Of a DNA stretch of 64,000 nt, positions 44,465 to 54,133 are shown piece by piece; the first letter of the stretch is position 1, and every line of letters begins with the position of its first letter. The notes below the pieces were generated by a model. The model made no database searches, was not told where the DNA came from, and was given only the letters and a program-made list of their open reading frames with translations. The stretch lies in contig JAJYLN010000009.1 in NCBI GenBank assembly GCA_021787665.1, positions 1 through 64,000 on the forward strand. The letters are read 5' to 3'. The translations under genes were made by a program, and so were the position numbers. The DNA comes from a bacterium (GTDB lineage Bacteria > JAMCPX01).

Positions 44465-46381
44465 CTATCGGTGTCCTCCATCCCCGGCCGGATGGTCTCT
44501 GGAGAAGCCGATCATGAACCTCTCGAACTCGCCGGCAGGCAGGGGTCGTGAAAAGTAGTAGCCCTGTGCCTCGTCGCATCCTGCATCTCTCAGGAAATCG
44601 GCCTGCTCTTTCTTGTCGGTTCCCTCTGCTATGGTCTTGAGATGGAAGACGCGTGCCAGAGAGATGATCGTTTCCGTGATGGCTGCATTCTCCCTGTCCT
44701 GCGGGACGTTTTTTACGAACGAGATGTCGATCTTCAGGGCCGTAACCGGTAGCTTCTTCAGGTACGAGAGCGAGGAGTACCCGGTGCCGAAGTCGTCGAG
44801 AGACACGGATATCCCGCAATCTCTCACCTGGAGAATTTTTTCGACGTTCCTCTCGATGTTTTTCATAAACAGGCTCTCGGTTATCTCGAGCTCTACATCG
44901 GATGGTTTGATACCTGCTTCCTTTATCGCTGTTATCGTCATGCTTGCGAAGTCTTGTTGCTCGAGTTGCTCGGCCGATACGTTGACTGCGACCCTCAGCG
45001 CATGGCCTTTCTCCTTCCACAGCCGTATCTGTCTCGATGCCTCTCCCAGTACCCATTGGCCGACGTTCAGGATCATTCCCGTTTCTTCGAGGATCGGTAT
45101 GAACCGTACGGGCTTTACCAGTCCCTCATCAGGGTCCTTCCACCGCAGCAGGGCCTCTGCACCGATGATCGTAAAGGTCTTCAGGTCTATTTTCGGCTCG
45201 TAGTATACCATGAACTCCCGGTTCTCGAACGCTTTTACGAGCTTGATCTTCATCTTTGCTATCTCGGAGAGCCGCTGGTTTATGGCGGGCGAGTAGATGA
45301 TAAGGCTGTTCTTTCCTGTCTCCTTTGCCCGTGCCAGGGACGCCTCAGCGAGCTTGATCAGCTCTTCCGCGTTCTTGCCATCGTCCGGGTATATGGATAT
45401 GCCCATACTGAAGGTTATGGACACCTCCCGGTCTCCTGTGATGATCGGCTTCGAGAATGCGGCGTTTACGCTCTCCACTCGCCTGTAGATAGCTTCCTCG
45501 TCGCTGAGGTCGGTGCCGATGAGGGCAAACTCGTCAGCGCTGATCCTTCCCAGGAGGTCCGGTGGCTTTGTTATGGAAGATAGCCTCTGCGCTATACCCT
45601 TGAGCAACATATCTCCCTTTGTGTAGCCGAGTAGGTCGTTTATGCCCTTGAATCTGTCAATGTCCATCACTATCAGGGCGAGAAGTTTGCCGGACGCAGC
45701 CGAGCCATCGATGAGCCTCTGGAGCCCCTGCAGCAGATGCTCCCTTGTCAGCAGGCCGCTCAACGGGTCGAAGATCAACAGATACCTCGCTTTTTGGAGT
45801 TTGCCTATGTTGCTGAGTGCGAAGGACACGTCTCCCGCTATCTCCTCCAATACCCTCGTCTCGTCCTTCCCGAAGGTGAACGGCGTACCGGCGTAGAGCG
45901 TGATGGCGCCGATGACCTCGTCGTCGGAGCTAATGGGCAGGGCGGCGTACGCCCTGAACCCGAAGCTCAGCGCCCTTTCCTTCCATGCGCTCGATACGGC
46001 GGCGTGTCCGACGTCATTGCTCGCAACGATGCGCTTATCCCTGATCGCCGCGGCTGTAGGGTCCGTGGAGTGGTCGGCCCCCTGCGATAGCGGGAGCCTT
46101 ATGTCTTTGATATAGGCCTCGCCCTCGCCCCAGAGGCTGACTGGCCTTATCTCCATGGTCTCCTTGTCCAGGAGGCCGATCCAAGCAAACTTGAACCCCC
46201 CCTCGTCCACGATGATCGGACATACGCTCTCGAACAGTTCGTTGACGTCGTCGACCCTGATAATGAACTCGTTTATTTTGCTCAGCACGCTATACAGGTT
46301 GTTCATCCCTTTCATGCGCCTGAGGTCTTCTTCCGTGATCGCCGGGGGCTTCTTGCTGCTGTCTGCAGCGGTATGGTCCAT
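44465..46381 (-). CDS. GAF-GGDEF-EAL protein with degenerate GGDEF
   Basis: A 638-residue c-di-GMP signalling protein: GAF domain (about 40-195), GGDEF domain (about 200-365) and EAL domain (about 385-625). The GGDEF active-site loop reads SADEF (281-285), so cyclase activity is unlikely. The EAL domain keeps EALLRW, the Asn of NVSAEQ, ELEITES, LDDFGTGYSS and AEG, so it should be an active c-di-GMP phosphodiesterase, perhaps controlled by GTP binding at the GGDEF site. The start MDHTAADSS is preferred over one 15 codons upstream. Confidence 0.88.
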   Translation of the reverse strand: MDHTAADSSKKPPAITEEDLRRMKGMNNLYSVLSKINEFIIRVDDVNELFESVCPIIVDEGGFKFAWIGLLDKETMEIRPVSLWGEGEAYIKDIRLPLSQGADHSTDPTAAAIRDKRIVASNDVGHAAVSSAWKERALSFGFRAYAALPISSDDEVIGAITLYAGTPFTFGKDETRVLEEIAGDVSFALSNIGKLQKARYLLIFDPLSGLLTREHLLQGLQRLIDGSAASGKLLALIVMDIDRFKGINDLLGYTKGDMLLKGIAQRLSSITKPPDLLGRISADEFALIGTDLSDEEAIYRRVESVNAAFSKPIITGDREVSITFSMGISIYPDDGKNAEELIKLAEASLARAKETGKNSLIIYSPAINQRLSEIAKMKIKLVKAFENREFMVYYEPKIDLKTFTIIGAEALLRWKDPDEGLVKPVRFIPILEETGMILNVGQWVLGEASRQIRLWKEKGHALRVAVNVSAEQLEQQDFASMTITAIKEAGIKPSDVELEITESLFMKNIERNVEKILQVRDCGISVSLDDFGTGYSSLSYLKKLPVTALKIDISFVKNVPQDRENAAITETIISLARVFHLKTIAEGTDKKEQADFLRDAGCDEAQGYYFSRPLPAGEFERFMIGFSRDHPAGDGGHR

Positions 46382-46536
46382 GGCCGATAAAATAACATAC
46401 CGGCGTAAAATTACAAGGCTCAACAAGGGAGGCTATCCAGCGTGTTCCCCCGGTTTAATCATGCCCACCTGAAGGAAATCGTTACCGATGTATCAAGGAT
46501 GTGTCAGGAGGTACGCCCATGCCGGTGTATCCGCCG

Positions 46537-49437
46537 CTACGAGCACATCACCGAGAAGGGACAGTACTTGCAGGTGTTCGGATCGTCCGCCGGTGCGAAT
46601 GGGGTATCGAGATTGAAGATCTCATGTATCAGGGTATCGATGACCTCCCGGCACGTATCGTAATATAGCTGCCGGTCTATCTGAGCACGGCCGCCTCGGT
46701 CGAAAAGGTTCGTCTTCATGTCTTTGCCGCTTTGTTTCCCGAGCATCAGCAGCGTGGCTTCCATCTGATTTATGCCGATGTCCGGATGCTGGTATCTGTA
46801 AAGCATGATGTAGAAAGGCAGTTGTACCGATTTGATCCGGTCTTTCCATCTTGCGCGATTTTCAGGCCTGAAATCTTCTGTGTCCTTCGACGGGACGTCG
46901 CTGCTTGAGCCCGTCTTGTAGTCTATGATGTATATGTTTCCTCCCCTGCGGTCAACCCTGTCTATCTTGCCGATAAGCTTTATATCGTACCCACCTGCAC
47001 GGTACGGCATCCGATGCCAGTCCTCCACTTCCTGTATTACGATGTCTTTCTGCTCCGTGGTGTCCTGCAGGAGGATAAGCTGCAAACGTCTTCGTATCTG
47101 GCTTTTTACGATGTAGCTGAACCCGTCTTCATACTCCGAGTATTCCTTTTCGAACACTTCGTCTATAATCCTATGGAGTCTCCCGCGATCTGCTTCATCT
47201 ATGCGCAGCGGTTTATGCGTCTTGGGCTCATAAAACCTTTCCAGTATTGCATGGACGATAATCCCGATGTCCCTTGCCTCAAAATCGGATGTGGTATCAG
47301 CCCTTTCCTCGAAGCCGAGGACTTGTTGATAATAGAAGCCCAGTTGACACCGGAGATAGGTGTCAAGGCTGCTCGGGGAAATGCTCTTGTTCCGGGCAAG
47401 GTAATCGAGCATCTGCCTTGATTTCTGGACTTCGGACGGCTTGCCCGTCGAAAACGACACCTGCAGGGACACCTTGTCCTCATACACCTCGTCGTTTTTC
47501 TTTTTAATGTCCCACAGGATCCTTTGCACGAACCTGCTCGGCTCCGTGTCCTGATTGTCGAGATAGAAGACGTGGGAACGATCTGCCTGCATCAACAGGA
47601 GATAAAAATAATATTTGTAGATCGCTTCCGTCATCCTGTACGTGGTGAGTCCCAGGTGTTTTCTGACCTCGTAGGGCAGCAGGGGGTCTTCTTTTCTGCC
47701 GGCTGGAATAATCCCCTCATTGGCGTCCAGGAAATACACGGACCGGAACTTGAGGTTCCGTGTCTCAAGGAAACCGAGGACCTGCAGTCCCTTTAACGGC
47801 GTTCCCGTGAACGGGACGCTCAGCCCATTCAAATAGTTTCTGATGAGCAGGAAATAAGCAGAGTCCCTGTCGAATTTCAGCGCACCCAGCCCTGAGAGCC
47901 TTAGCCTGTGCAGGTGCTCGATCAGGCTGTACACGAACTCGTCATAGTATTCATGCAGGTTCGCCGTGCTTTTTTCGGAGATCAGGGATACCAGTGCGAG
48001 GATCCGTTCGGCAAAGCCGGCAATGTCCTGAATCGACTCAAAAGCCCTGATTGCATGGTCGTGCAAAAACTTGAGGTGATTGGCAACGTCGTTCACGGAC
48101 AGCGCCGCAACGGCAGAAGCGTTTATTCTGCAAAAGTTCAGAAGATCGACCTTTTTATTTCTCACCTCGATGGCATAGTCGCCGTGCTCTACCCCTTCGA
48201 GTGTAATCGTCTTGCCGAGGTTTGCGGACAAGACCTCTTCGAGGCTATGGACTATGATCCTCGATACCTCGGACGAGCCGATACACTTTATGTTCTTTAT
48301 ATAGGGATGGAGCATAAGCCTGAGGTAGGTGTCGACAGGATACCGGGCATCGTGCGCCCGTTCCTGCAGCCCGAAGATGTTCTCAAGCATGGAATAGACC
48401 GGTGTAGAAACGATGGGATAGCCCATCGATATGTTGAAATCGTTGCGGGCGAGCGGCAAGGTCCAGTTTACGACCGGGAAGAGCAGCCCCGGATCGGGTA
48501 CGACGATAGCATCCTTTGCCGTAAAAGCAGCTTTTTTCTCTTTTTGTAACACGTCGTTGAGCGCGAATATCTGGGCGTGACTGTCCGATGCCTTGTGGAA
48601 CGTCACACTGCAGTCCGACCAATCGACGTCTGTATTGAGGGATTCGTCGCGTATGGACAAGAATTTCGTACCGTCACCGAGCCCTGGTCCGTTTTGAAAA
48701 ACAAACTGGACATTGGGCAGGTCTTTTATCGATGAAAATATGCTTTTCTCCGATTGCGTAAAACTGAAAAAACCCGCGATCAAGATATGCTCGAAGTCGT
48801 TCAAAAAACCGGACGATTGCTTCGGGTCTGTTGCAAGCCTGTCATAGAGCATGGAGCGCGTCATGAGCCCGCGTGCTTCCATGAGCTCATAAAACTTCTC
48901 ATAGAGTGTGGAAAAATGGCCGAGCTTCAGGGAAAAGCGTTTGAGCCTGTCCCTGAAGAAGGGCCTTTCATCGAAGTATGTATCGACGGATCGAATGGTC
49001 GCCATAGGCACGCGCTGAATTTTCAGTTCTTCGAAGGCTTTGAATAGCTCCATTCCCCACGGGAAAAACTCGTCGAGAGAGATGCCCGGGGAACCGCCGG
49101 GCGGCGTTCCTTCTTTTGATCCCGTGAAAAGAGCGCCGGCATCCGTCCGGTGTTCTTTGTAGAGGATGGCTATCGCATCGATGTCCGTTGCCTCTTTCCC
49201 TATACGCCCAGTCGTTTTCTGCCAGTATAGTATGAACTCGTCGATTGAAAGAATGAGGGGCGGTTCATAGACTTTCCCGAGTTTTTCGGCGAGATATTTT
49301 CGTAGGAAATAGGACGGTCTCTTGCCGGGGAAGATGACCATATTGTTCTGCAATGTCCGCGATTCAAGTAAGGTGGCGCCGATACTGCCGATGACATCGT
49401 CCCTTGCGCCGAGGATCGTATAAGAAGGCGTATTCAT
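46537..49437 (-). CDS. AddB-like nuclease subunit with Fe-S/PD-(D/E)XK C-terminus
   Basis: A 966-residue protein resembling AddB/RexB-type recombination subunits. The N-terminal two thirds are helicase-like without a convincing Walker A. The C-terminal PD-(D/E)XK domain has the GIIVHAILERFY helix, a Asp-rich region and the catalytic IIDYKTGSS motif. Cys 697 and the terminal trio Cys 956, 959 and 965 match the four-Cys iron-sulfur staple of AddB. It overlaps the separate nuclease gene by four bases and works with the helicase upstream in double-strand break end resection. Confidence 0.83.
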   Translation of the reverse strand: MNTPSYTILGARDDVIGSIGATLLESRTLQNNMVIFPGKRPSYFLRKYLAEKLGKVYEPPLILSIDEFILYWQKTTGRIGKEATDIDAIAILYKEHRTDAGALFTGSKEGTPPGGSPGISLDEFFPWGMELFKAFEELKIQRVPMATIRSVDTYFDERPFFRDRLKRFSLKLGHFSTLYEKFYELMEARGLMTRSMLYDRLATDPKQSSGFLNDFEHILIAGFFSFTQSEKSIFSSIKDLPNVQFVFQNGPGLGDGTKFLSIRDESLNTDVDWSDCSVTFHKASDSHAQIFALNDVLQKEKKAAFTAKDAIVVPDPGLLFPVVNWTLPLARNDFNISMGYPIVSTPVYSMLENIFGLQERAHDARYPVDTYLRLMLHPYIKNIKCIGSSEVSRIIVHSLEEVLSANLGKTITLEGVEHGDYAIEVRNKKVDLLNFCRINASAVAALSVNDVANHLKFLHDHAIRAFESIQDIAGFAERILALVSLISEKSTANLHEYYDEFVYSLIEHLHRLRLSGLGALKFDRDSAYFLLIRNYLNGLSVPFTGTPLKGLQVLGFLETRNLKFRSVYFLDANEGIIPAGRKEDPLLPYEVRKHLGLTTYRMTEAIYKYYFYLLLMQADRSHVFYLDNQDTEPSRFVQRILWDIKKKNDEVYEDKVSLQVSFSTGKPSEVQKSRQMLDYLARNKSISPSSLDTYLRCQLGFYYQQVLGFEERADTTSDFEARDIGIIVHAILERFYEPKTHKPLRIDEADRGRLHRIIDEVFEKEYSEYEDGFSYIVKSQIRRRLQLILLQDTTEQKDIVIQEVEDWHRMPYRAGGYDIKLIGKIDRVDRRGGNIYIIDYKTGSSSDVPSKDTEDFRPENRARWKDRIKSVQLPFYIMLYRYQHPDIGINQMEATLLMLGKQSGKDMKTNLFDRGGRAQIDRQLYYDTCREVIDTLIHEIFNLDTPFAPADDPNTCKYCPFSVMCS

Positions 49438-50051
49438 GATACTTGTTTTACCTCAGCCTCTTTTATATACGCCAGAAAGCCCTTTACGATCCTACCGGGA
49501 TAGAGCTCCCCGAGGAGCCGCAGGTAGTTCTTTATTTGCGCGTCGTAGTCTCCGGACTCCGTGCCCGATTTGAAGTCGACGACCGTGACCTCTGCGGGCG
49601 CAACGATGACCTTGTCCATACGGAAGAGATTGCCCTCCCTGTCTACGAACTCTTTTTCATTGAAGATCTTTTCTCCGGGCCGGAGAGTAAAGAATACGGT
49701 TACGGACGCCGTATCGAGGAAATGGACCACTGTTTTGATAATATCGTCTTCAGGCAGGGGTACGTTCTGCAAAGCAGGCAGCTCGCTGCATAGTCTGTGT
49801 AGTGTACCGGGCAGGTCCCGGGGGATGGTTTCTATACCCGCAAGCACGGCATGGAATACATCCCCGTTGTGTGCTTCCCTATATCTATGGTAGGTCCATT
49901 GTCGGGAGTAAGAAGGTGCAGCTGGCCCGTCATCGGTTTGTGGGGCACAAATCTGCAGAGGAGCTATGTCCTTTTCGGATTGCTCTTCTACCTTTCTCCA
50001 TTTCCCGGATGACTGTTCCCTGAACAATGCTTCAAGAAGCGCTTTTTTCAT
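49434..50051 (-). CDS. detached AddA C-terminal nuclease domain
   Basis: A 205-residue protein equivalent to the C-terminal nuclease domain of AddA/RecB-type helicases. The active-site pattern is MDKVIV followed by VVDFKSG (Asp then D-x-K), and a QIKNYLRLL helix follows. It begins 20 bases inside the end of the helicase gene in another frame. The helicase-like subunit lacks this domain, so the two together make one AddA. The junction is an A6 tract: loss of one A would fuse the frames. It is therefore either a natural split, a recent mutation or a sequence error. Confidence 0.8.
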   Translation of the reverse strand: MKKALLEALFREQSSGKWRKVEEQSEKDIAPLQICAPQTDDGPAAPSYSRQWTYHRYREAHNGDVFHAVLAGIETIPRDLPGTLHRLCSELPALQNVPLPEDDIIKTVVHFLDTASVTVFFTLRPGEKIFNEKEFVDREGNLFRMDKVIVAPAEVTVVDFKSGTESGDYDAQIKNYLRLLGELYPGRIVKGFLAYIKEAEVKQVS

Positions 50052-52659
50052 GTGTTTCCTTTGTTTTTTGGGTTATCACGATGTGGTAAAGCTCCTGCTT
50101 TGCTCTCGTCGTAATGACATAGAGCGTGTTCAGCGTCTGGGCCATTTCTTCCGTTTCCCTCGAAATTTTGATCGCGTCCAGCGTCCTGCTCAGCTTCGTG
50201 TCTTCCTTGGTGATTCGGTACAACAGGACGTCAGGATCCTCGGTATCACTCTTATGTATGTACAGAGGGTCGGTCGGATCTTTTTCATCGGAGATGAGGT
50301 TGATGATAACGGACCTTTCGAGGCCTTTAGAACCGTGAAACGTCATCACGTTGACAGCGTTCGTGTATTCGGGCAGTGCGATACTGAAACGCTCGGCACT
50401 TTTATCCTCTCCGCCGTTATTCCGTGCATGAGCAAGCAGTCCCTTTATATCGTGTACGCCTTCGGCCTGAAGCGTATTCACCGTATCGAGGAACTTTACC
50501 AAGCATGCTGACTCGTTGCTGAAATGTTCGAATACATGGAATGTCTTGTACATGTCCGAAACGAGCTCATACACGGGCTTGTACCCGACCGAGGCAAACA
50601 GCCGCTCGAAATCGCTTTTCCAAATAGCGGAAAAAGCCGGGTAGTTCTGAAACCATGTATAGAGATAGCCCTTGCCCTGGAAGCGCCATGCATGCATGAG
50701 CTCCGTGACTTTTTGTTTAAAGGCCGAAGGGGCCAGCCCGTTGCCGGTATGATGGGCTGCAAAGATATTCCCCGCAATGAATTGAGCGAAGGAAAGGTCG
50801 TCCACCGGAGAATCCAGAAATTGCAGAAGGGCTATGGTCTCGGCTATGATCGTGCGCGTCCTGATATCGAGAGACGAGGAGGAAACGACGGGTATGCGCG
50901 CTTCGTTGAGCCATGCGACAACGGATTTAATATGGTTGTTCCTCTGAACGAGTATCAGGATATCTTTCCAAAGGAACCTGCTGATGACTCCCCCGGAAAC
51001 GCCGTCACCCTTCAAGATCTCCAGCAGGGCCTGTTTTGCCCCGGCAGCCTTCTCATCAGCAGTACCGTAACGTACGGTCTTTATCTTCACGAACCCGCTA
51101 TCCTTTTTCTCTTGCTCCACCTTCTGCGGGAACGAGGTGAGTCCTGTGACGTCTACAAGGCCTTCCCTGGCAAGGTAATCCTTCAGCCTGTTCTGGAAAA
51201 CATCTTCCACATAGTCGAGAATGTGTCCGCCACTCCTGCGATTGATGGTAAGGTCCTTCACCTCTATACCGTTGGGCAATGAATCGAGCGAAAGGTACTT
51301 CGAGTGTCTGGTAGCCTGCGCTAAGAGCAGGTCCTTCATTATGCCGTAATCGGCGTTGCGGAACATATAAATTGCCTGCTTGAGATCGCCGACCATGAAC
51401 AATGACCCGCCCTGCGACAGCGATTCCTCTATCAATGCCCTGAGGTTGCGCCATTGGATCTTATCGGTGTCCTGGAATTCATCGATAAGGTAGTGGTAGA
51501 GTGTGTCACCCAGCTTGAGATAAATTTCCGGCACGGTACCCTTGTTGAGCTGATCGGACAACATCTTCGAGATCTGCTGGATGTGCATGCCCATGGATGG
51601 GGACCGTTCGACCTGCCTGAGATGACGCTTGAAGACATCGTATAAGACAATATAGGCATTGAAATATGAGGCCGACAGCAGTTCTACCAGCGCGCTTATC
51701 TGCTCATCAAGCGCCAATTTGATCCGGAGGGCTTTATCATCGAGGGTGAGCTTGCCTTCCTTATTTATCCTGACCCGGCACAGGATCCCGTGGGTGCCCA
51801 ATTGCGACCTGTATTCTTCTATATGCTGGTAAAGCACGTCGTCTTCGATGTCCTTTCCGATGATCTTCTTCGTGGTCTCGTCGACCTTATCCGGAACAAT
51901 GGCCGCCAGGGACTGCGATAACGTCAGTACCTCTTTAAATACCTTTTTAATCCCCGCCTTTCTTTCTCCTTCCTCCCGGAGATGAAAGGTGCCGTACAAT
52001 TTATTTTCCTGCATCAGGAAATTCTCAAAAATAGCTTTCATATCGCTGATAGGGTTCCACTTATAGCTTCCCGCTGCCGGCATATTTTGTAAAAAATTAT
52101 CGATTTGTGCTCTTATACTGGTATCCGAGCGGCTGAATACCGCATACAATGCCGTATCGACAAGGCTTGCATAATCCGTGGAAATCTCCTGATCGGGCCG
52201 TAAACCCAGCTCATCCGCGGCGCTGCGCATCACCCTTGCCATGAATTTATCTATGGTCTGGATATGGAAGTCGCTGTAGTTGTCCAAAATGAAGTTAAGC
52301 TGCGCAGCCGCTTTTTCCCGCAAGACCACCTCGGAAAGGGACAGCAGAGGGAGCATGCCGTCTCTGTTTTTTTCGGGGTTCTTTCCCATGGCGATATCGG
52401 CAAGCAGTTCGAGGATCTTGGTTTTCATTTGTTTTGCTGCCTTTCTGGTAAAGGTTATTGCCAGGAGGTTACGTATGTCGTTTGTGGGGGTGCCGTTTAC
52501 ATCTTTAATCGCGTCCGAGAGCAGAAACTGCACGTACCGGTGCGTAAGGGTATACGTCTTACCGGTTCCAGCGGAAGCGCTGATGAGCAGCGCGTGCGGA
52601 GAAGGGAATCCGAGATCGCTGTCTCGCTTGAGGACCGAATCTTTTGTATAGCCTTCCAT
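50032..52659 (-). CDS. AddA-like UvrD/Rep-family helicase
   Basis: An 875-residue superfamily 1A helicase that unwinds DNA ends. Walker A SASAGTGKTYTLTHRY is at about residues 27-42, motif II DEFQDT near 390, the MVGDLKQAIYMFR motif follows, and the late MTFHGSKGLE and TRAKQELY motifs (V and VI) are present. The C-terminal nuclease domain normally present in AddA is missing and is encoded by the next frame. A GTG six codons upstream is an alternative start; neither start has a strong ribosome-binding site. With the AddB-like gene it forms an AddAB-type complex. Confidence 0.9.
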   Translation of the reverse strand: MEGYTKDSVLKRDSDLGFPSPHALLISASAGTGKTYTLTHRYVQFLLSDAIKDVNGTPTNDIRNLLAITFTRKAAKQMKTKILELLADIAMGKNPEKNRDGMLPLLSLSEVVLREKAAAQLNFILDNYSDFHIQTIDKFMARVMRSAADELGLRPDQEISTDYASLVDTALYAVFSRSDTSIRAQIDNFLQNMPAAGSYKWNPISDMKAIFENFLMQENKLYGTFHLREEGERKAGIKKVFKEVLTLSQSLAAIVPDKVDETTKKIIGKDIEDDVLYQHIEEYRSQLGTHGILCRVRINKEGKLTLDDKALRIKLALDEQISALVELLSASYFNAYIVLYDVFKRHLRQVERSPSMGMHIQQISKMLSDQLNKGTVPEIYLKLGDTLYHYLIDEFQDTDKIQWRNLRALIEESLSQGGSLFMVGDLKQAIYMFRNADYGIMKDLLLAQATRHSKYLSLDSLPNGIEVKDLTINRRSGGHILDYVEDVFQNRLKDYLAREGLVDVTGLTSFPQKVEQEKKDSGFVKIKTVRYGTADEKAAGAKQALLEILKGDGVSGGVISRFLWKDILILVQRNNHIKSVVAWLNEARIPVVSSSSLDIRTRTIIAETIALLQFLDSPVDDLSFAQFIAGNIFAAHHTGNGLAPSAFKQKVTELMHAWRFQGKGYLYTWFQNYPAFSAIWKSDFERLFASVGYKPVYELVSDMYKTFHVFEHFSNESACLVKFLDTVNTLQAEGVHDIKGLLAHARNNGGEDKSAERFSIALPEYTNAVNVMTFHGSKGLERSVIINLISDEKDPTDPLYIHKSDTEDPDVLLYRITKEDTKLSRTLDAIKISRETEEMAQTLNTLYVITTRAKQELYHIVITQKTKETHEKSAS

Positions 52660-52753
52660 AGCCAATGTTTTTAGCACAACCGGTCATGAAAGCAATAGGT
52701 CCATAAAGGTCTTTTTGTTTGATTTTTAACGGCTTCATGGCTATCTCCATAGT

Positions 52754-53632
52754 ATGCTGGAAGAGTCCGACAGAATAGCGGGGAATGCATATATGATAGG
52801 CAGTACGGTGATGCCCGTGTACCTGATCGCCGGCTCGAAGCTGTGCATCCTCATAGACTCCGGCATGACCATGATGGGGCCGGTCTTCATAGACAAGGTC
52901 AGATCGTGCATCGGTAGCAGCGACATTCCCCTGTATCTGCTGCTCACCCATAGCCATTACGACCACGTGGGCTCGATCGCGTACCTGAAGAAGCGCATCC
53001 CGAGACTCAAGGTCGGTGGCTACCATACTGTCGACCAGGTGCTCCAGAGCAGTCGGGCCGTTGAGCTGATAACGTCCCTGAACCGGGACGGAGAGAAGAT
53101 GCTGGGCATAGACGATCCGGAAATCGCGTTCAGGACGTTCAGGCTGGACATGCCGCTGAAAGGAGGGGAGACCTTTGATGCCGGGGACGATGTCCTCGAG
53201 GCGATTTATACCCCCGGCCATACGAAGGACTCCGTGTGCTACTACCTGAAGAACGCCAGAGTCATGTTTACTGGCGAGGCAGCAGGCATCAAGACTCCGG
53301 CCGGCGATATTCTGCCGGAGTTCCTTACGAGCTACCGGTCCTATATCGAGGGCCTGGAAAACCTGCAGCGCTATCCCGTCGACTATATCGCCGTGGGGCA
53401 CGGCCCGGTCATAGAAGGGGAGGAGGCACACCGGTACATCGAGGACTCCCTGCGTGCCACGCACATATTTGCGGAAAGGATCAAGGCATATTACAATGAG
53501 ACCGGAAGCATGGATGGAGTCGTCGCACGCATAAAGGAGCAGGACTACGTCCGGTCCGGCAGCGGACAGCCGGAGCGGGCGTATACGATAAACCTCAATG
53601 CCAAGGTACGGGCAGTTGTAGAAGACAGATAA
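52754..53632 (+). CDS. MBL-fold metallo-hydrolase
   Basis: A 292-residue metallo-beta-lactamase-fold hydrolase. The metal motif THSHYDH supplies His 66, His 68, Asp 70 and His 71; further ligands are the His in YTPGHTKDS and in VGHGPV. The C-terminal helical part could help bind substrate. Such proteins include glyoxalase II-like thioesterases and lactonases, and the substrate is not known. It is divergent from the helicase gene, with 94 bases between them, and is followed after 20 bases by a MerR-type regulator, so it may be under that regulator. Confidence 0.88.
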   Translation: MLEESDRIAGNAYMIGSTVMPVYLIAGSKLCILIDSGMTMMGPVFIDKVRSCIGSSDIPLYLLLTHSHYDHVGSIAYLKKRIPRLKVGGYHTVDQVLQSSRAVELITSLNRDGEKMLGIDDPEIAFRTFRLDMPLKGGETFDAGDDVLEAIYTPGHTKDSVCYYLKNARVMFTGEAAGIKTPAGDILPEFLTSYRSYIEGLENLQRYPVDYIAVGHGPVIEGEEAHRYIEDSLRATHIFAERIKAYYNETGSMDGVVARIKEQDYVRSGSGQPERAYTINLNAKVRAVVEDR

Positions 53633-53652
53633 TCTATGCTATAGCGGTCGAG

Positions 53653-54129
53653 ATGGCGGGCAAAAAAAAGAAGACAGAAGGCATGACGACGGTAGAAAAG
53701 CTGTACTCGATAGGGGAGGCATCCAGGAAGCTCGATCTCGCTGCACCGACCCTGCGGATGTACGAGCACCGCGGCGTCCTGATCCCGTATAAATCGAAGA
53801 CGGGGAGACGGTTCTACTCCAAAGCCGACCTGGAACGGGTGAAGTGCATGAGACATCTCATCAAGGACGTCGGTTTAAACCTCGAAGGTATACGGAGGCT
53901 GTTCTCGTTGCTGCCGTGCTGGGAGATAAAACCGTGCAGCAAAAAGAACCGGCTACGGTGTCCGGTCTACCTCGACAGCACCAAGCCCTGCTGGATGTTC
54001 CAATCGGTGGTGTGCAGGGCCGATCGGATCGAGTGCAAGTCGTGCAGAATATACCTGATGTCGGACAACTGTACCGATAAGCTCAAGGGCATCCTGAGGG
54101 GCATCCAGTCTCTCGGAGACCGGGCTTAG
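53653..54129 (+). CDS. MerR-family regulator with Cys-rich C-terminus
   Basis: A 158-residue regulator. The MerR winged helix spans about residues 17-85 (LYSIGEASRKLDLAAPTLR motif), with a short dimer helix to follow. The C-terminal part holds eight Cys (89, 95, 103, 113, 121, 128, 131, 140) in a CWEIKPC ... CPVY ... CW ... C ... CKSC pattern. This small Cys motif is seen in other signalling proteins and probably binds a metal or Fe-S cluster. It could sense redox state or metal. The gene follows the MBL hydrolase. Confidence 0.85.
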   Translation: MAGKKKKTEGMTTVEKLYSIGEASRKLDLAAPTLRMYEHRGVLIPYKSKTGRRFYSKADLERVKCMRHLIKDVGLNLEGIRRLFSLLPCWEIKPCSKKNRLRCPVYLDSTKPCWMFQSVVCRADRIECKSCRIYLMSDNCTDKLKGILRGIQSLGDRA

Positions 54130-54133
54130 GCTC

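Noticed and set aside
50032-50051. Programmed -1 frameshift between helicase and nuclease
   Set aside because: The nuclease frame is +1 relative to the helicase, so the classic -1 slippery mechanism does not fit; a +1 shift, coupling or indel is needed.
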